Assembly (NCBI RefSeq): GCF_001905385.1
Contig: NZ_LIPF01000001.1
Span: 796,765-860,764 of the forward strand
DNA: 64,000 bases
Direction: 5' to 3'
Origin: Streptomyces sp. CB02414
GTDB lineage: Bacteria; Actinomycetota; Actinomycetes; Streptomycetales; Streptomycetaceae
Part shown: piece after piece, positions 49,848 through 58,922 of the stretch
How the letters are laid out: each line of letters begins with the position of its first letter
Position numbering within the stretch: position 1 is the first letter of the stretch
Made by a program: the position numbers and the translations under genes
The notes under the pieces: model-generated
The model's database searches: none
What the model saw: only the letters and a program-made list of their open reading frames with translations
Told to the model about the DNA's origin: nothing

Positions 49848-50861
49848 ATGCGCACCGAATGTCGCCGGAAAGGCAGATGGCTGTACCAGGCGGGGCACCC
49901 CTTGGCGTCGGCCCCCTCGACGCCAAGGGTGACCGAGGGACCGGCCGCCCCGGCCGTGCCCGCGCTGCGGTCCGCCGCGGAGGCGGAGGTGCCGCAGGCC
50001 GGGCCGGTGGTGCGCGGGAACCGCCTGGCCGCTCTGGACGGCCTGCGGTTCCTGGCGGCGCTGGCGGTGGTCCTCTTCCACTTCGTGGGCCAGACACCGG
50101 GCGGGCTGAGTTCGTCTGGGGCCGCCCGCCCGGTGAGCTGTTCCCCGACGCGCACCGCTACTTCGCCTTCGGCCGCCTCGGCGTCGACCTCTTCTTCCTC
50201 ATCAGCGGCTTCGTCATCTGCATGAGCGCCTGGGGACGCACACCGCGCGACTTCTTCATCTCGCGGGCCACCCGGCTGCACCCGATGTACTGGGTGGCGA
50301 TCATCGTGTCGGCGTCCGTGGTCTACCTCTTCGACACGCCGTTCGGCCACCCCAACCCGCGGGTGCTCTTCGCGAACTTCACGATGCTGCAGACGCCGCT
50401 CGGCGTCGACAACCTCGACTCGGTCTACTGGACGCTCTGGCCCGAGCTCTGCTTCTACCTCACCTTCGCGGTCGTGGTGTGGAAGGGCCTCACGTACCAG
50501 CGAGTGGTGGTCTTCTGCGGGTTGTGGACGGTCGCCGCGGTGCTCGCGCCCAGCGCCGGCATCCCGCTGCTCACCCTGCTAGTCAACCCGACGTCCGCGC
50601 CGTTCTTCATCGCGGGCATGGCCTTCTACCTCATGTACCGCTTCCGGCCGACGCCGCTGCTGTGGGGCATCATGGCCATGTCGTGGCTGCTGGCCCTGCG
50701 TGGATCCCTGGACGCTGGTCCTGGTCACCACCGGAGGTCTCATCGCGCTGTCGTACGTCGTTCAGCGGCTCGTGGAACGGCCGATCGCGCAGGCCATGCG
50801 GCGGCGGCTGAAGAGTGCCGAGTTCGGCTTCAAGGCGCCTGCGCCGCGTCGGCGGTCGTAA
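49848..50861 (+). pseudogene. Decayed membrane acyltransferase (acyltransferase-3 type), two frame breaks
   Basis: Three pieces in two frames make one acyltransferase-3-like protein. Piece 1 (49848-50105 region): RLAALDGLRFLAALAVVLFHF, the typical start. A one-base shift near 50097-50105 moves to the second piece, which has FGRLGVDLFFLISGFVICMSAWG, RATRLHPMYWVAII and several further helices to about 50699. The frame then returns to the first for WTLVLVTTGGLIALSYVVQRLVERPI and ends at TAA 50859-50861. Intact family members are about 380 residues with about 10 helices; roughly 80-100 residues are missing at the second break. The start codon is uncertain (ATG 49848 or GTG 49929). Its position after the GT genes suggests it once acetylated the glycopolymer. 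Confidence 0.83.
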
Positions 50862-50870
50862 CGTCCGCGG

Positions 50871-50911
50871 CGGCGGGGGAACGGCGACCGGTGCACGCCG
50901 TTCCCCCGCCG
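50871..50911. terminator. Terminator between the acyltransferase remnant and obgE
   Basis: A perfect 16-bp inverted repeat (CGGCGGGGGAACGGCG and its complement) with a 9-nt loop, between the two convergent ends. Confidence 0.92.
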
Positions 50912-50915
50912 AGCG

Positions 50916-52352
50916 TCAGAACGGCTCGAAACCGTCGAACTCCCGCTGCGCCTCGTCCCGTTCGGCGTCCCGGTCCCGGCGCCGCTGGGCGGCGGGGCGG
51001 GACTCCTCGAGGCGGTGGTCCTCACCGCGGCGGCCGAGCATCTCGGCGCCGGCCGACACGGACGGCTCCCAGTCGAAGACGACCGCGTTGTCCTCGGGGC
51101 CGATGGCCACGCCGTCCCCGCCCCGGGCGCCGGCCTTCATCAGCTCGTCCTCGACACCGAGACGGTTGAGCCGGTCGGCGAGGTAGCCGACGGCCTCGTC
51201 GTTGTTGAAGTCGGTCTGGCGCACCCAGCGTTCGGGCTTCTCGCCGCGCACCCGGAACAGGCCGTCCTCCTCGCGGGTGACGGTGAAGCCCGCGTCGTCC
51301 ACGGCCTTGGGCCGGATGACGATCCGCGTCGCCTCCTCCTTCGGCCGGGCGGCACGCGACGTGGCCACCAGGTCGGCCAGCGCGAACGACAGTTCCTTCA
51401 GGCCCATGTGGGCCACCGCAGACACCTCGAAGACGCGGTAGCCGCGCTCCTCGAGGTCCGGGCGGACCATCTCGGCGAGGTCCTTGCCGTCGGGCACGTC
51501 GATCTTGTTGAGGACGACGACGCGCGGCCGGTTGTCCAGGCCGCCGTACTCGCGCAGCTCCGCCTCGATGATGTCCAGGTCGGAGACCGGGTCGCGGTCG
51601 GACTCCAGCGTCGCCGTGTCCAGGACGTGCACCAGCACGCTGCACCGCTCCACGTGCCGCAGGAACTCCAGGCCGAGGCCCTTGCCCTGGCTCGCGCCGG
51701 GGATGAGGCCGGGGACGTCGGCGATGGTGTAGACGGTCTCACCGGCCGTCACCACGCCGAGGTTCGGGACGAGCGTCGTGAAGGGGTAGTCGGCGATCTT
51801 CGGCTTCGCCGCGCTCATCACGGAGATCAGCGAGGACTTGCCGGCGCTCGGGTAGCCGACCAGGGCCACGTCGGCGACTGTCTTCAGCTCCAGGACGACG
51901 TCCCCGAGGTCCCCCGGCTCGCCGAGCAGCGCGAAGCCCGGGGCCTTGCGGCGCGCGGACGCGAGGGCCGCGTTGCCGAGGCCGCCCCGGCCGCCCTGTG
52001 CGGCGACGTAGGAGGTGCCGTGCCCGACCAGGTCGGCGAGCACGTTGCCCGCCTTGTCGAGGACCACGGTGCCGTCGGGGACGGCGAGGACGAGGTCCTG
52101 GCCGTCCTTGCCGGAGCGGTTGCCGCCCTCGCCGGGCTTGCCGTTGGTGGCCTTGCGGTGCGGGGAGTGGTGGTATTCGAGGAGCGTGGTCACCGACTGG
52201 TCGACGGTGAGGATCACGTCGCCGCCGCGGCCGCCGTTGCCGCCGTCCGGGCCGCCGAGCGGCTTGAACTTCTCACGGTGGACGGAGGCACAGCCGTGGC
52301 CTCCGTTACCCGCGGCGACGTGCAGTTCGACGCGGTCCACGAAGGTGGTCAT
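50916..52352 (-). CDS. obgE: GTPase Obg
   Basis: 478 residues. The glycine-rich Obg fold (residues 1-160; [10 protein letters not shown]), a GTPase domain with [10 protein letters not shown] (G1), [14 protein letters not shown] (G3) and VLNKIDVP (G4), and a C-terminal OCT domain with an acidic extension are in order. It acts in ribosome assembly and the Streptomyces developmental switch. GGAGG lies 9 nt before ATG 52352. It sits downstream of rpmA but a terminator lies between. Confidence 0.97.
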   Translation of the reverse strand: MTTFVDRVELHVAAGNGGHGCASVHREKFKPLGGPDGGNGGRGGDVILTVDQSVTTLLEYHHSPHRKATNGKPGEGGNRSGKDGQDLVLAVPDGTVVLDKAGNVLADLVGHGTSYVAAQGGRGGLGNAALASARRKAPGFALLGEPGDLGDVVLELKTVADVALVGYPSAGKSSLISVMSAAKPKIADYPFTTLVPNLGVVTAGETVYTIADVPGLIPGASQGKGLGLEFLRHVERCSVLVHVLDTATLESDRDPVSDLDIIEAELREYGGLDNRPRVVVLNKIDVPDGKDLAEMVRPDLEERGYRVFEVSAVAHMGLKELSFALADLVATSRAARPKEEATRIVIRPKAVDDAGFTVTREEDGLFRVRGEKPERWVRQTDFNNDEAVGYLADRLNRLGVEDELMKAGARGGDGVAIGPEDNAVVFDWEPSVSAGAEMLGRRGEDHRLEESRPAAQRRRDRDAERDEAQREFDGFEPF

Positions 52353-52414
52353 GGGATGTGCCTCCAGTTACCAGTTACTGCCTACTGCGGAATGTCTCTT
52401 GGGTAACACGCGAA

Positions 52415-52453
52415 AGGCGGACCCGCTTCCCCTCGGGGAAGTGAGGCCCGCCT
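52415..52453 (-). terminator. Terminator after rpmA
   Basis: Nested stem: AGGCGG/CCGCCT outer and CTTCCCC/GGGGAAG inner with a 2-nt loop, 16 bp past the rpmA stop and ahead of obgE. It would separate the ribosomal-protein transcript from obgE, at least partly. Confidence 0.85.
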
Positions 52454-52468
52454 CGCGAAAGTGTCCGG

Positions 52469-52723
52469 TCAGGCGACCGGGACGATGTTCACGACCTTGC
52501 GGCCACGGTGGGTGCCGAACTGCACCGCGCCGGCCTGCAGGGCGAACAGCGTGTCGTCGCCGCCACGGCCGACGCCCGCGCCCGGGTGGAAGTGGGTGCC
52601 GCGCTGGCGGACCAGGATCTCACCCGCGTTGACGGCCTGACCGCCGAAGCGCTTCACGCCGAGCCGCTGGGCATTGGAGTCGCGACCGTTCCGGGTGGAC
52701 GATGCGCCCTTCTTGTGTGCCAT
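52469..52723 (-). CDS. rpmA: 50S ribosomal protein L27
   Basis: 84 residues, beginning [21 protein letters not shown], the standard L27 start (no firmicute-type N-terminal extension). GAGGAGAC precedes the ATG. It contacts the peptidyl-transferase centre in the ribosome. Second gene of the rplU-rpmA pair, 14 bp after rplU. Confidence 0.98.
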   Translation of the reverse strand: MAHKKGASSTRNGRDSNAQRLGVKRFGGQAVNAGEILVRQRGTHFHPGAGVGRGGDDTLFALQAGAVQFGTHRGRKVVNIVPVA

Positions 52724-52737
52724 GTCTCCTCAGTCCC

Positions 52738-53058
52738 TTACTTCGCAGCCGCGGGGATCTCAGTGACCTTGATCGCCGTGTACTGCTGGCGGTGGCCCTG
52801 ACGGCGGCGGTAGCCGGTCTTGTTCTTGTAGCGCAGAATGTCGATCTTCTGGCCCTTGTGGTGGTCCACGACCTCGGCCTGGACCTTGATGCCGGCCAGC
52901 ACCCACGGGTCGCTGGTCACAGCGTCGCCGTCGACGACGAGCAGGGTCGAGAGCTCGACCGTGTCGCCGACCTGGGCGGTGGAAATCTTGTCAACCTCAA
53001 CGATGTCGCCGACAGCAACCTTGTGCTGGCGACCACCGCTGCGCACGATGGCGTACAC
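52738..53058 (-). CDS. rplU: 50S ribosomal protein L21
   Basis: 106 residues from the GTG at 53058: [19 protein letters not shown], ending in the conserved YRRRQGHRQ segment and IPAAAK. The upstream frame to 53217 is an artefact. The 214-bp region upstream (53059-53272) has no gene and should hold the promoter and leader; it contains an A/T-poor stretch in which I see no clear box. Confidence 0.98.
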   Translation of the reverse strand: MYAIVRSGGRQHKVAVGDIVEVDKISTAQVGDTVELSTLLVVDGDAVTSDPWVLAGIKVQAEVVDHHKGQKIDILRYKNKTGYRRRQGHRQQYTAIKVTEIPAAAK

Positions 53059-53272
53059 GCGGATCTCACTCTCTCGCTCGGGAACGGCACCCCCGCAGTC
53101 CAGCCGCCCGGCGGCATACGCGGACGGCCTCTCCGAATCCCGGCCCGCGAGGGCCCGCACCCGGAGGGAATGAGGTTTACGGGGATGTGACGCGTCAGTC
53201 GACACGCCGACGGTCAAGATTACGGGGCCGGACCACAGGGGTCAAACCGGGCCCCGGGCACCCGGCGGCGCC

Positions 53273-54334
53273 TCAGCCGGCCACCGACGCGACGTACTCG
53301 GCGTACGCCTCCTTGGTCCGCTCCGGCGACATGTCGAGGTGCTCCAGGACCGTGTACCGGCCCGGCCGGGTCTGCGGCGCGAACTCCACGGCCCGCACGA
53401 ACTCGTCGTCGCCGAACCCGATCTCCTCGGCCACCACCGGCAGCCCGTGCCGGCGCAGCGTCCGCGCCATCAGCAGCGCCCCCTCGCGGTCGCCGCGCAG
53501 GAACGTCGCGAAGGCCGCGCCGATGCCCACCTGCTCGCCGTGGGAGGCCGCCCGCCTCGGGTACAGCAGGTCGAGCGCGTGGCTGATCTCGTGGCAGGCA
53601 CCGGACGAGGGCCGGGTGTGCCCAGCGATCGTCATGGCGATGCCGGACAGGACCAGGCCCTCGGTCAGCACCGTCAGGAAACCGTCGTCGCCGCAGCCGC
53701 CGGGATGGCGCAGCACCGCCTCGCCTGCCTGCCGGGCCAGGGCGGCGGCGAGGCCGTCGACCTTCTCGCCGTGGACCCGGTGCGCCAGCTCCCAGTCGGC
53801 GACCGCGGAGATGTTGGAGACCGCGTCACCGATCCCGGAGCGCACGAAGCGGATCGGCGCCTCACGGATCACCGCGAGGTCGACGACGAGCGCGATGGGC
53901 GTCGGCACGCCGTACGAACCGCGCCCCGCGTCGTTGTCCAGTATCGACACCGGCGAGCAGATGCCGTCGTGGGAGAGGTTGGTGGCCACGGCGACCATGG
54001 GCAGGCCCACCCGGGCCGCCGCGAACTTGGCGCAGTCGATGACCTTGCCGCCGCCGAGGCCGACGACCGCGTCGTAGCGGCCCGACTTCATCCCGTCGGC
54101 CAGCCGCACGGCGTCGTCGATCGTGCCGCCGCCGACCTCGAACCAGTCGGCGCCGGGCAGGGACGGCTCCAGTCGCCGGCGCAGCCGCGCCCCGGAGCCG
54201 TCACTGATCGCCACGGCGAGCCGGCCGGAGCGGGAGATCCGTTCGTCCTCGAGGACACTGGCCAGGTCGTCGAGTGCGCCCGGGCGGATGTCCACGGCGA
54301 GCGGCGAGGGAATGAGCCTCGTCAGTACCGGCAC
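53273..54334 (-). CDS. sn-Glycerol-1-phosphate dehydrogenase-like (AraM/EgsA type) enzyme
   Basis: 353 residues of the iron/zinc-dependent polyol dehydrogenase fold. The nucleotide site GLGGGKVIDCAKFAA, then ATNLSHDGICSPVSI, GHTRPSSGACHEISHALD and SHGEQVGIGA match the metal- and substrate-binding segments of archaeal and AraM-type glycerol-1-phosphate dehydrogenases (NLSHDGI.SP, RP.SG.EH..SHA, HGEQ). It would reduce dihydroxyacetone phosphate to glycerol-1-phosphate. 3-Dehydroquinate synthase-like and generic glycerol dehydrogenases are the alternatives, but the motif set favours G1PDH. Start GTG 54334 (GAGGAGAG upstream); the longer frame is shadow. Terminator just beyond at 54403-54455 belongs to the upstream rne gene. 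Confidence 0.8.
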   Translation of the reverse strand: MPVLTRLIPSPLAVDIRPGALDDLASVLEDERISRSGRLAVAISDGSGARLRRRLEPSLPGADWFEVGGGTIDDAVRLADGMKSGRYDAVVGLGGGKVIDCAKFAAARVGLPMVAVATNLSHDGICSPVSILDNDAGRGSYGVPTPIALVVDLAVIREAPIRFVRSGIGDAVSNISAVADWELAHRVHGEKVDGLAAALARQAGEAVLRHPGGCGDDGFLTVLTEGLVLSGIAMTIAGHTRPSSGACHEISHALDLLYPRRAASHGEQVGIGAAFATFLRGDREGALLMARTLRRHGLPVVAEEIGFGDDEFVRAVEFAPQTRPGRYTVLEHLDMSPERTKEAYAEYVASVAG

Positions 54335-54402
54335 GTGATCTTCTCTCCTCGTCGGAACGGGGCAGTGGCCGCCCGGTGATGATGCGCCCGGAAGGCCGCC
54401 GG

Positions 54403-54455
54403 AAAACGTGTGGTCCCGCCCGAACGGATTCCGAACGGACAGGACCACACGTTTT
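54403..54455 (-). terminator. Terminator after the RNase E/G gene
   Basis: A perfect 14-bp inverted repeat (AAAACGTGTGGTCC at 54403-54416 and its complement at 54442-54455) with a 25-nt loop, 30 bp past the rne stop. On the minus strand the downstream arm is rich in T. Confidence 0.9.
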
Positions 54456-54485
54456 GCGACAGGTACCGGGTCAGACGGTGCCGGT

Positions 54486-57400
54486 TCAGCCCTCGTCGGT
54501 GGCGGCCGTGACCGAGGACGGGCTCTGCTGAGCGGCCGCCGCGGTCTTCTTCGACGCCGTCTTCTTGGCCGTGGTCTTCGCCGTGGCCTTCTTGGCGGTC
54601 GTCGTCTTGGCCGCCTTCTTGGCGGTGGCCTTCTTGGCGGTCGTCGTCTTCTTGGCCGCCGTCTTCTTGGTGGCGGCCTTCTTCGCCGTCGCCTTCTTGG
54701 CCGTCTTGCGGGCCGCCGCCTTCTTGGCCGGGGCCGCCTCGGCGCCCTCCTCGGCCGCCTCGTCCGCCGGGGCCGACGGGACGACCACGACGGCCGTCTC
54801 CTCGGCCGCGGTCGGCGCGGTGGCCTTGCGCACGGCACGCCGGCGCGGGCGGGCCGGCGCGGCGCTCTCGGCGGGCTCCGCGGCCGCCGGGGCCTCGGGT
54901 GCCGCCTCGGCGGTCGCCTGCGGCTGCTCGGCCGGGGCCGTCTCGGTCACCGTCACGACGGCGGCCTCGGCACCCGCGGGCGAACCGGCCGGGGCGGACA
55001 CCTTCCGGGTGGCCCGGCGGCGGATGCGGCCCTTGGGCGCGGCCTCCTCGGCGGCCGGGGCCTCGGGGGCCCGCACCTCGGGAGCCGGGGCGCCGGAGAC
55101 CGCGTCCTCGACGGCGGCGGGCTCGGCCAGCACCTCGGCGGCGGGCTCCTGGACGACGGGACGCTCGGCCTCCTCGGCGGCCGTGACGTCCTGCGCGGTG
55201 GGCGCCCGGTCGGCGGCCGGGTTCTCGCCCTTGGCGGCCTTCGGGGCACCCGCCGGGGCCGACGCCCTACGGCTCGTGCGGCGCCGGCCGCGACCGCGCG
55301 TGGCGGCGGCCTCGGCCTCGGCGGCGCTGCTGTACAGCTCCTCGTCCGGCGTGAACTCGGGCGCCGGGAGGGCGACCGGCTCGGCCACCTCGGCGGCGAC
55401 CTCGGCCTCGGACTCGGTGTCCGCCTCCTGCTCCGCCGTCGGGCCGGTCTCGACCCCGGCGACCGCCTCGTGCTCGTGCGGCTGCTCGGCGCCGGCCCGC
55501 GCCCGCTTGCGGCGCTTGCCACCGCCGCCACCGGCGGCGGACGTCGGCTGGTCGAGGTGGACGATGACGCCGCGGCCGTTGCAGTGGACGCAGGTCTCGG
55601 AGAACGACTCCAGCAGTCCCTGGCCGACCCGCTTGCGGGTCATCTGGACCAGACCCAGCGAGGTCACCTCGGCGACCTGGTGCTTCGTGCGGTCCCGGCC
55701 CAGGCACTCCAGCAGGCGCCGCAGCACCAGGTCCCGGTTGGACTCCAGCACCATGTCGATGAAGTCGATGACGATGATGCCGCCGAGGTCGCGCAGCCTG
55801 AGCTGGCGCACGATCTCCTCGGCCGCCTCCAGGTTGTTCCTGGTGACCGTCTCCTCGAGGTTGCCGCCCTGACCGGTGAACTTGCCGGTGTTGACGTCGA
55901 TGACGACCATCGCCTCGGTCCGGTCGATCACCAGCGAACCGCCGCTGGGCAGCCAGACCTTGCGGTCCAGCGCCTTGGCGAGCTGCTCGTCGATCCGGTA
56001 CGTGGCGAAGACGTCGACCTCGCTCGTCCACTTGGACAGCCGTTCGGCGAGGTCCGGTGCCACGTGCGACACGTAGCCGTGGATGGTCTGCCAGGCGTCG
56101 TCGCCGCTGACGACGACCTTGGAGAAGTCCTCGTTGAAGATGTCCCGCACGACCCGGACGGTCATGTCCGGCTCGCCGTACAGCAGGGTGGGGGCGCTGG
56201 AGCTGCCGCCCTTGGCCTTCTTCTGGATCTCCTCCCACTGCGCCTGGAGCCGCTCGACGTCGCGGCGCAGCTCCTCCTCGCTGGCGCCCTCGGCGGCGGT
56301 GCGCACGATGACGCCCGCGTCCTCGGGGACGATCTTCTTGAGGATGGTCTTGAGGCGGGAGCGCTCGGTGTCGGGCAGCTTGCGGCTGATACCGGTCATC
56401 GAGCCCTCGGGCACGTAGACCAGGTAGCGGCCGGGCAGCGAGACCTGGCTGGTCAGGCGGGCGCCCTTGTGGCCGATCGGGTCCTTGGTGACCTGCACGA
56501 GGACCGACTGGCCGGACTTCAGGGCGGACTCGATACGGCGCGGGCCGTTGGCCATGCCCAGCGCCTCGAAGTTGACCTCACCGGCGTACAGGACGGCGTT
56601 GCGGCCCTTGCCGATGTCGATGAAGGCGGCCTCCATCGACGGCAGCACGTTCTGCACCTTGCCGAGGTACACGTTGCCGACGTACGAGGTGGCCTGCTCC
56701 TTGTTGACGTAGTGCTCGACGAGCACCCCGTCCTCCAGGACGCCGATCTGGGTGCGCTCGCCGTGCTGGCGGACGACCATGACGCGCTCGACGGCCTCGC
56801 GGCGGGCCAGGAACTCGGCCTCGGTGATGATCGGCACGCGGCGGCGGCCCTGCTCGCGGCCCTCGCGGCGGCGCTGCTTCTTGGCCTCCAGACGCGTGGA
56901 GCCCTTGATGGACTGCACCTCGTCGGACGGCTCGGGCTTCGGGCGGGGCTCGCGGACCTTGACGACGGTGCGCTCGGGGTCGTCGGAGGAGGAGTCGGCC
57001 TCCCCGGAGCCGTCCCCGGCCCGGCGGCGACGGCGACGACGGCGACGGCTGCTGCTGGAGCCGCCGCTCTCGCCGGAGGGCTCGCCGTTCTCCTCGGCGT
57101 CCTCCTCCGCCTGCTCGGCGGTGTCCTCGGCGTCCTGCGCGGCCTGCTCGGCGGCGACGTGCTCGGTGTCCTCGGCGCCCTCGCCGTTCTCGCCCTCGGC
57201 GGCATCGCCGCGACGGCGGCGACGGCCGCCCCGCCGCCTGCGGCGGCGCGAGCCGGACTCCTCGGAGCCCTCGGCGTCGTCGTGGTCCTCGCCCGACTCG
57301 TCGGCTTCGGTGTCGACGTCGGTGTCGGCCCGGTCCTCCGGCTCGTCCTGCGCGGCGGCGGGGGCGGCGGCCCGCTCTTCGGTGCTCTCCTCGGCGGCGC

Positions 57401-58649
57401 CCCGGCGGCGACGACGGCGGCGCGACCCGGCGGACTGCTCCTCCGCGAGCTCCTCGGTCTCCTCGGCGTCCTGCGCCGGTGCGGCCCCGGCCGCTTCGGC
57501 GGCGGCCTCGGCCGCGGCCCGCTCGGGCGTCTGGAACTGGGGCTCGGCGAAGACGGGGGCCTGGAAGACGGCCACGGCCGGACGCGACGGCCGCTTGGGG
57601 GCGTCCGCCTCCTCGGCGGCCGCGGCGGCGCCCTGGGCGGGCGCGGCGAAACCGGTGGCGGCCTTGCGGGCGGACCGGCGGCGCGCACGGCGCGGGGCGG
57701 CGTCCTCGGCGGAGGCCTCGGGCGCCGGGGCGGCCTCTGCGGCGGGAGCGGGCTCGCTCACGTCGGCGCCTGCCTCGGCGGGGGCGGTGACGCGCCGCGT
57801 GGCACGACGCCGGGTACGACTGGGAGCGACGTCCTCGGCGGCTTCCGTCTGCGGGGCGGCGGTGGGCTCGGCATCCGTGGCCGGAGCGGCGGGCGCGGTC
57901 TCGGCGGCCTGCTCGGCGGGCGCCGTCACCGTACGCGTGGCACGACGGCGACCACGACGCGGCGCGGCGTCCTCGGCGGCCGGCTCCGACGCGGCAGCCG
58001 GCTCGGCCACGGCGGGCTGCTCCGGCTGCGCGGGGGCGTCGGCCACGGCGGGCGCGGTCTCGGCGGGCGCCGCCACCGTACGCGTGGCACGACGGCGACC
58101 ACGACGCGGCGCGGCGTCCTCGGCGGCCGGCTCGGAGGCCGCGGGCTGCTCGGCCACGGCGGGCTGCTCCGGCTGCGCGGGGGCATCGGCCACGGCGGGC
58201 GCCGTCACCGTACGCGTGGCACGACGGCGACCACGACGCGGCGCGGCGTCCTCAGCGGCCGGCTCGGCCACGGCGGGCTGCTCGGGCTGTGCGGGGGTCT
58301 CTGGGGCGGGAGACGACGGGACGACGGTCTCGGCCGCCTCCGCCGACGCCGGGGCCCCGGCGGGCGAGGAGGCGCGGCGCACGGCACGGCGCCGCGGACG
58401 GCCCGCGGGCGCGGGCTCAGCAGCGGCCTCGGCCACACCACCGGCCTCGGTGACGGCCTCGGCGGCCGCCGGCGTCGCATCCGCCGGCGCGACGGTCTCC
58501 GCCGACGACGCGGAGGCGCCGGACGGCGGGCCGGCTGGACGGGACGCGGCCCTGCGCCGACGGCGCGGGGGCAGCGTGTCGCTGGGGGTGTTCGACTCGG
58601 TGTCCGTCGAGCTGGTCGCGGACCCGGTGGGTTCGGTCGGTTCGAGCAT
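54486..58649 (-). CDS. rne: Ribonuclease E/G family endoribonuclease with very long extensions
   Basis: 1387 residues. The catalytic core is in the middle (about 610-1040): an S1 domain (YVGNVYLGKVQNVLPSMEAAF), the DNase-I-like part with VVIDVNTGKF and GGIIVIDFIDM carrying the Mg-binding Asp and Asn, and the zinc-link CVHC (in ETCVHCNGRG, near residue 1021). About 600 N-terminal residues are Ala/Glu/Arg-rich and repetitive; about 350 C-terminal residues are Lys/Ala-rich and end in KKATAKK-type repeats. S. coelicolor RNase ES has the same inverted layout relative to E. coli. The ends probably scaffold other RNA enzymes. ATG 58649. Confidence 0.95.
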   Translation of the reverse strand: MLEPTEPTGSATSSTDTESNTPSDTLPPRRRRRAASRPAGPPSGASASSAETVAPADATPAAAEAVTEAGGVAEAAAEPAPAGRPRRRAVRRASSPAGAPASAEAAETVVPSSPAPETPAQPEQPAVAEPAAEDAAPRRGRRRATRTVTAPAVADAPAQPEQPAVAEQPAASEPAAEDAAPRRGRRRATRTVAAPAETAPAVADAPAQPEQPAVAEPAAASEPAAEDAAPRRGRRRATRTVTAPAEQAAETAPAAPATDAEPTAAPQTEAAEDVAPSRTRRRATRRVTAPAEAGADVSEPAPAAEAAPAPEASAEDAAPRRARRRSARKAATGFAAPAQGAAAAAEEADAPKRPSRPAVAVFQAPVFAEPQFQTPERAAAEAAAEAAGAAPAQDAEETEELAEEQSAGSRRRRRRRGAAEESTEERAAAPAAAQDEPEDRADTDVDTEADESGEDHDDAEGSEESGSRRRRRRGGRRRRRGDAAEGENGEGAEDTEHVAAEQAAQDAEDTAEQAEEDAEENGEPSGESGGSSSSRRRRRRRRRAGDGSGEADSSSDDPERTVVKVREPRPKPEPSDEVQSIKGSTRLEAKKQRRREGREQGRRRVPIITEAEFLARREAVERVMVVRQHGERTQIGVLEDGVLVEHYVNKEQATSYVGNVYLGKVQNVLPSMEAAFIDIGKGRNAVLYAGEVNFEALGMANGPRRIESALKSGQSVLVQVTKDPIGHKGARLTSQVSLPGRYLVYVPEGSMTGISRKLPDTERSRLKTILKKIVPEDAGVIVRTAAEGASEEELRRDVERLQAQWEEIQKKAKGGSSSAPTLLYGEPDMTVRVVRDIFNEDFSKVVVSGDDAWQTIHGYVSHVAPDLAERLSKWTSEVDVFATYRIDEQLAKALDRKVWLPSGGSLVIDRTEAMVVIDVNTGKFTGQGGNLEETVTRNNLEAAEEIVRQLRLRDLGGIIVIDFIDMVLESNRDLVLRRLLECLGRDRTKHQVAEVTSLGLVQMTRKRVGQGLLESFSETCVHCNGRGVIVHLDQPTSAAGGGGGKRRKRARAGAEQPHEHEAVAGVETGPTAEQEADTESEAEVAAEVAEPVALPAPEFTPDEELYSSAAEAEAAATRGRGRRRTSRRASAPAGAPKAAKGENPAADRAPTAQDVTAAEEAERPVVQEPAAEVLAEPAAVEDAVSGAPAPEVRAPEAPAAEEAAPKGRIRRRATRKVSAPAGSPAGAEAAVVTVTETAPAEQPQATAEAAPEAPAAAEPAESAAPARPRRRAVRKATAPTAAEETAVVVVPSAPADEAAEEGAEAAPAKKAAARKTAKKATAKKAATKKTAAKKTTTAKKATAKKAAKTTTAKKATAKTTAKKTASKKTAAAAQQSPSSVTAATDEG
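57927..58300 (-). repeat. Tandem coding repeats in the RNase E/G N-terminal extension
   Basis: A 60-bp block at 57927-57986, 58074-58133 and 58206-58265 is nearly identical (one difference), and the spacers between copies also share a GGCTGCTCCGGCTGCGCGG-type core. The repeated peptide core is EDAAPRRGRRRATRTV (protein residues about 128-148, 172-192 and 221-241), alternating with PAQPEQPAVAE spacers. Confidence 0.92.
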
Positions 58650-58922
58650 GCGGGGGTTTCTCCCGTCAGGCTCCCGGGCGCCGCGCCTGGTCCGGCGTCG
58701 ACAGGTCGACCGCCGGTGACGTCCGCGGCTCGCGCTGGTGCGCGGTCGCCGCCGTCCGGGGCACGGGCGCCGCTCGGAAGCTCTCGTGTCTTGTCTCGCC
58801 GGTTCCGTACCCCTTGTCGTGCACGGCCTGGCGAAAGTCTTGTGGTCGGTGCGCTGCCCGACCCAGGTGGCTCCCGAGTTCGAGGGCGGCGCTACGACGT
58901 CCGTCCCTGAGCGGGACCTTCC

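Noticed and set aside
54408..58910. A 1500-residue plus-strand open frame opposite the RNase E/G gene
   Set aside because: It is a shadow of the strongly supported minus-strand gene; its protein is only Gly/Leu/Arg low-complexity sequence from high-GC composition.
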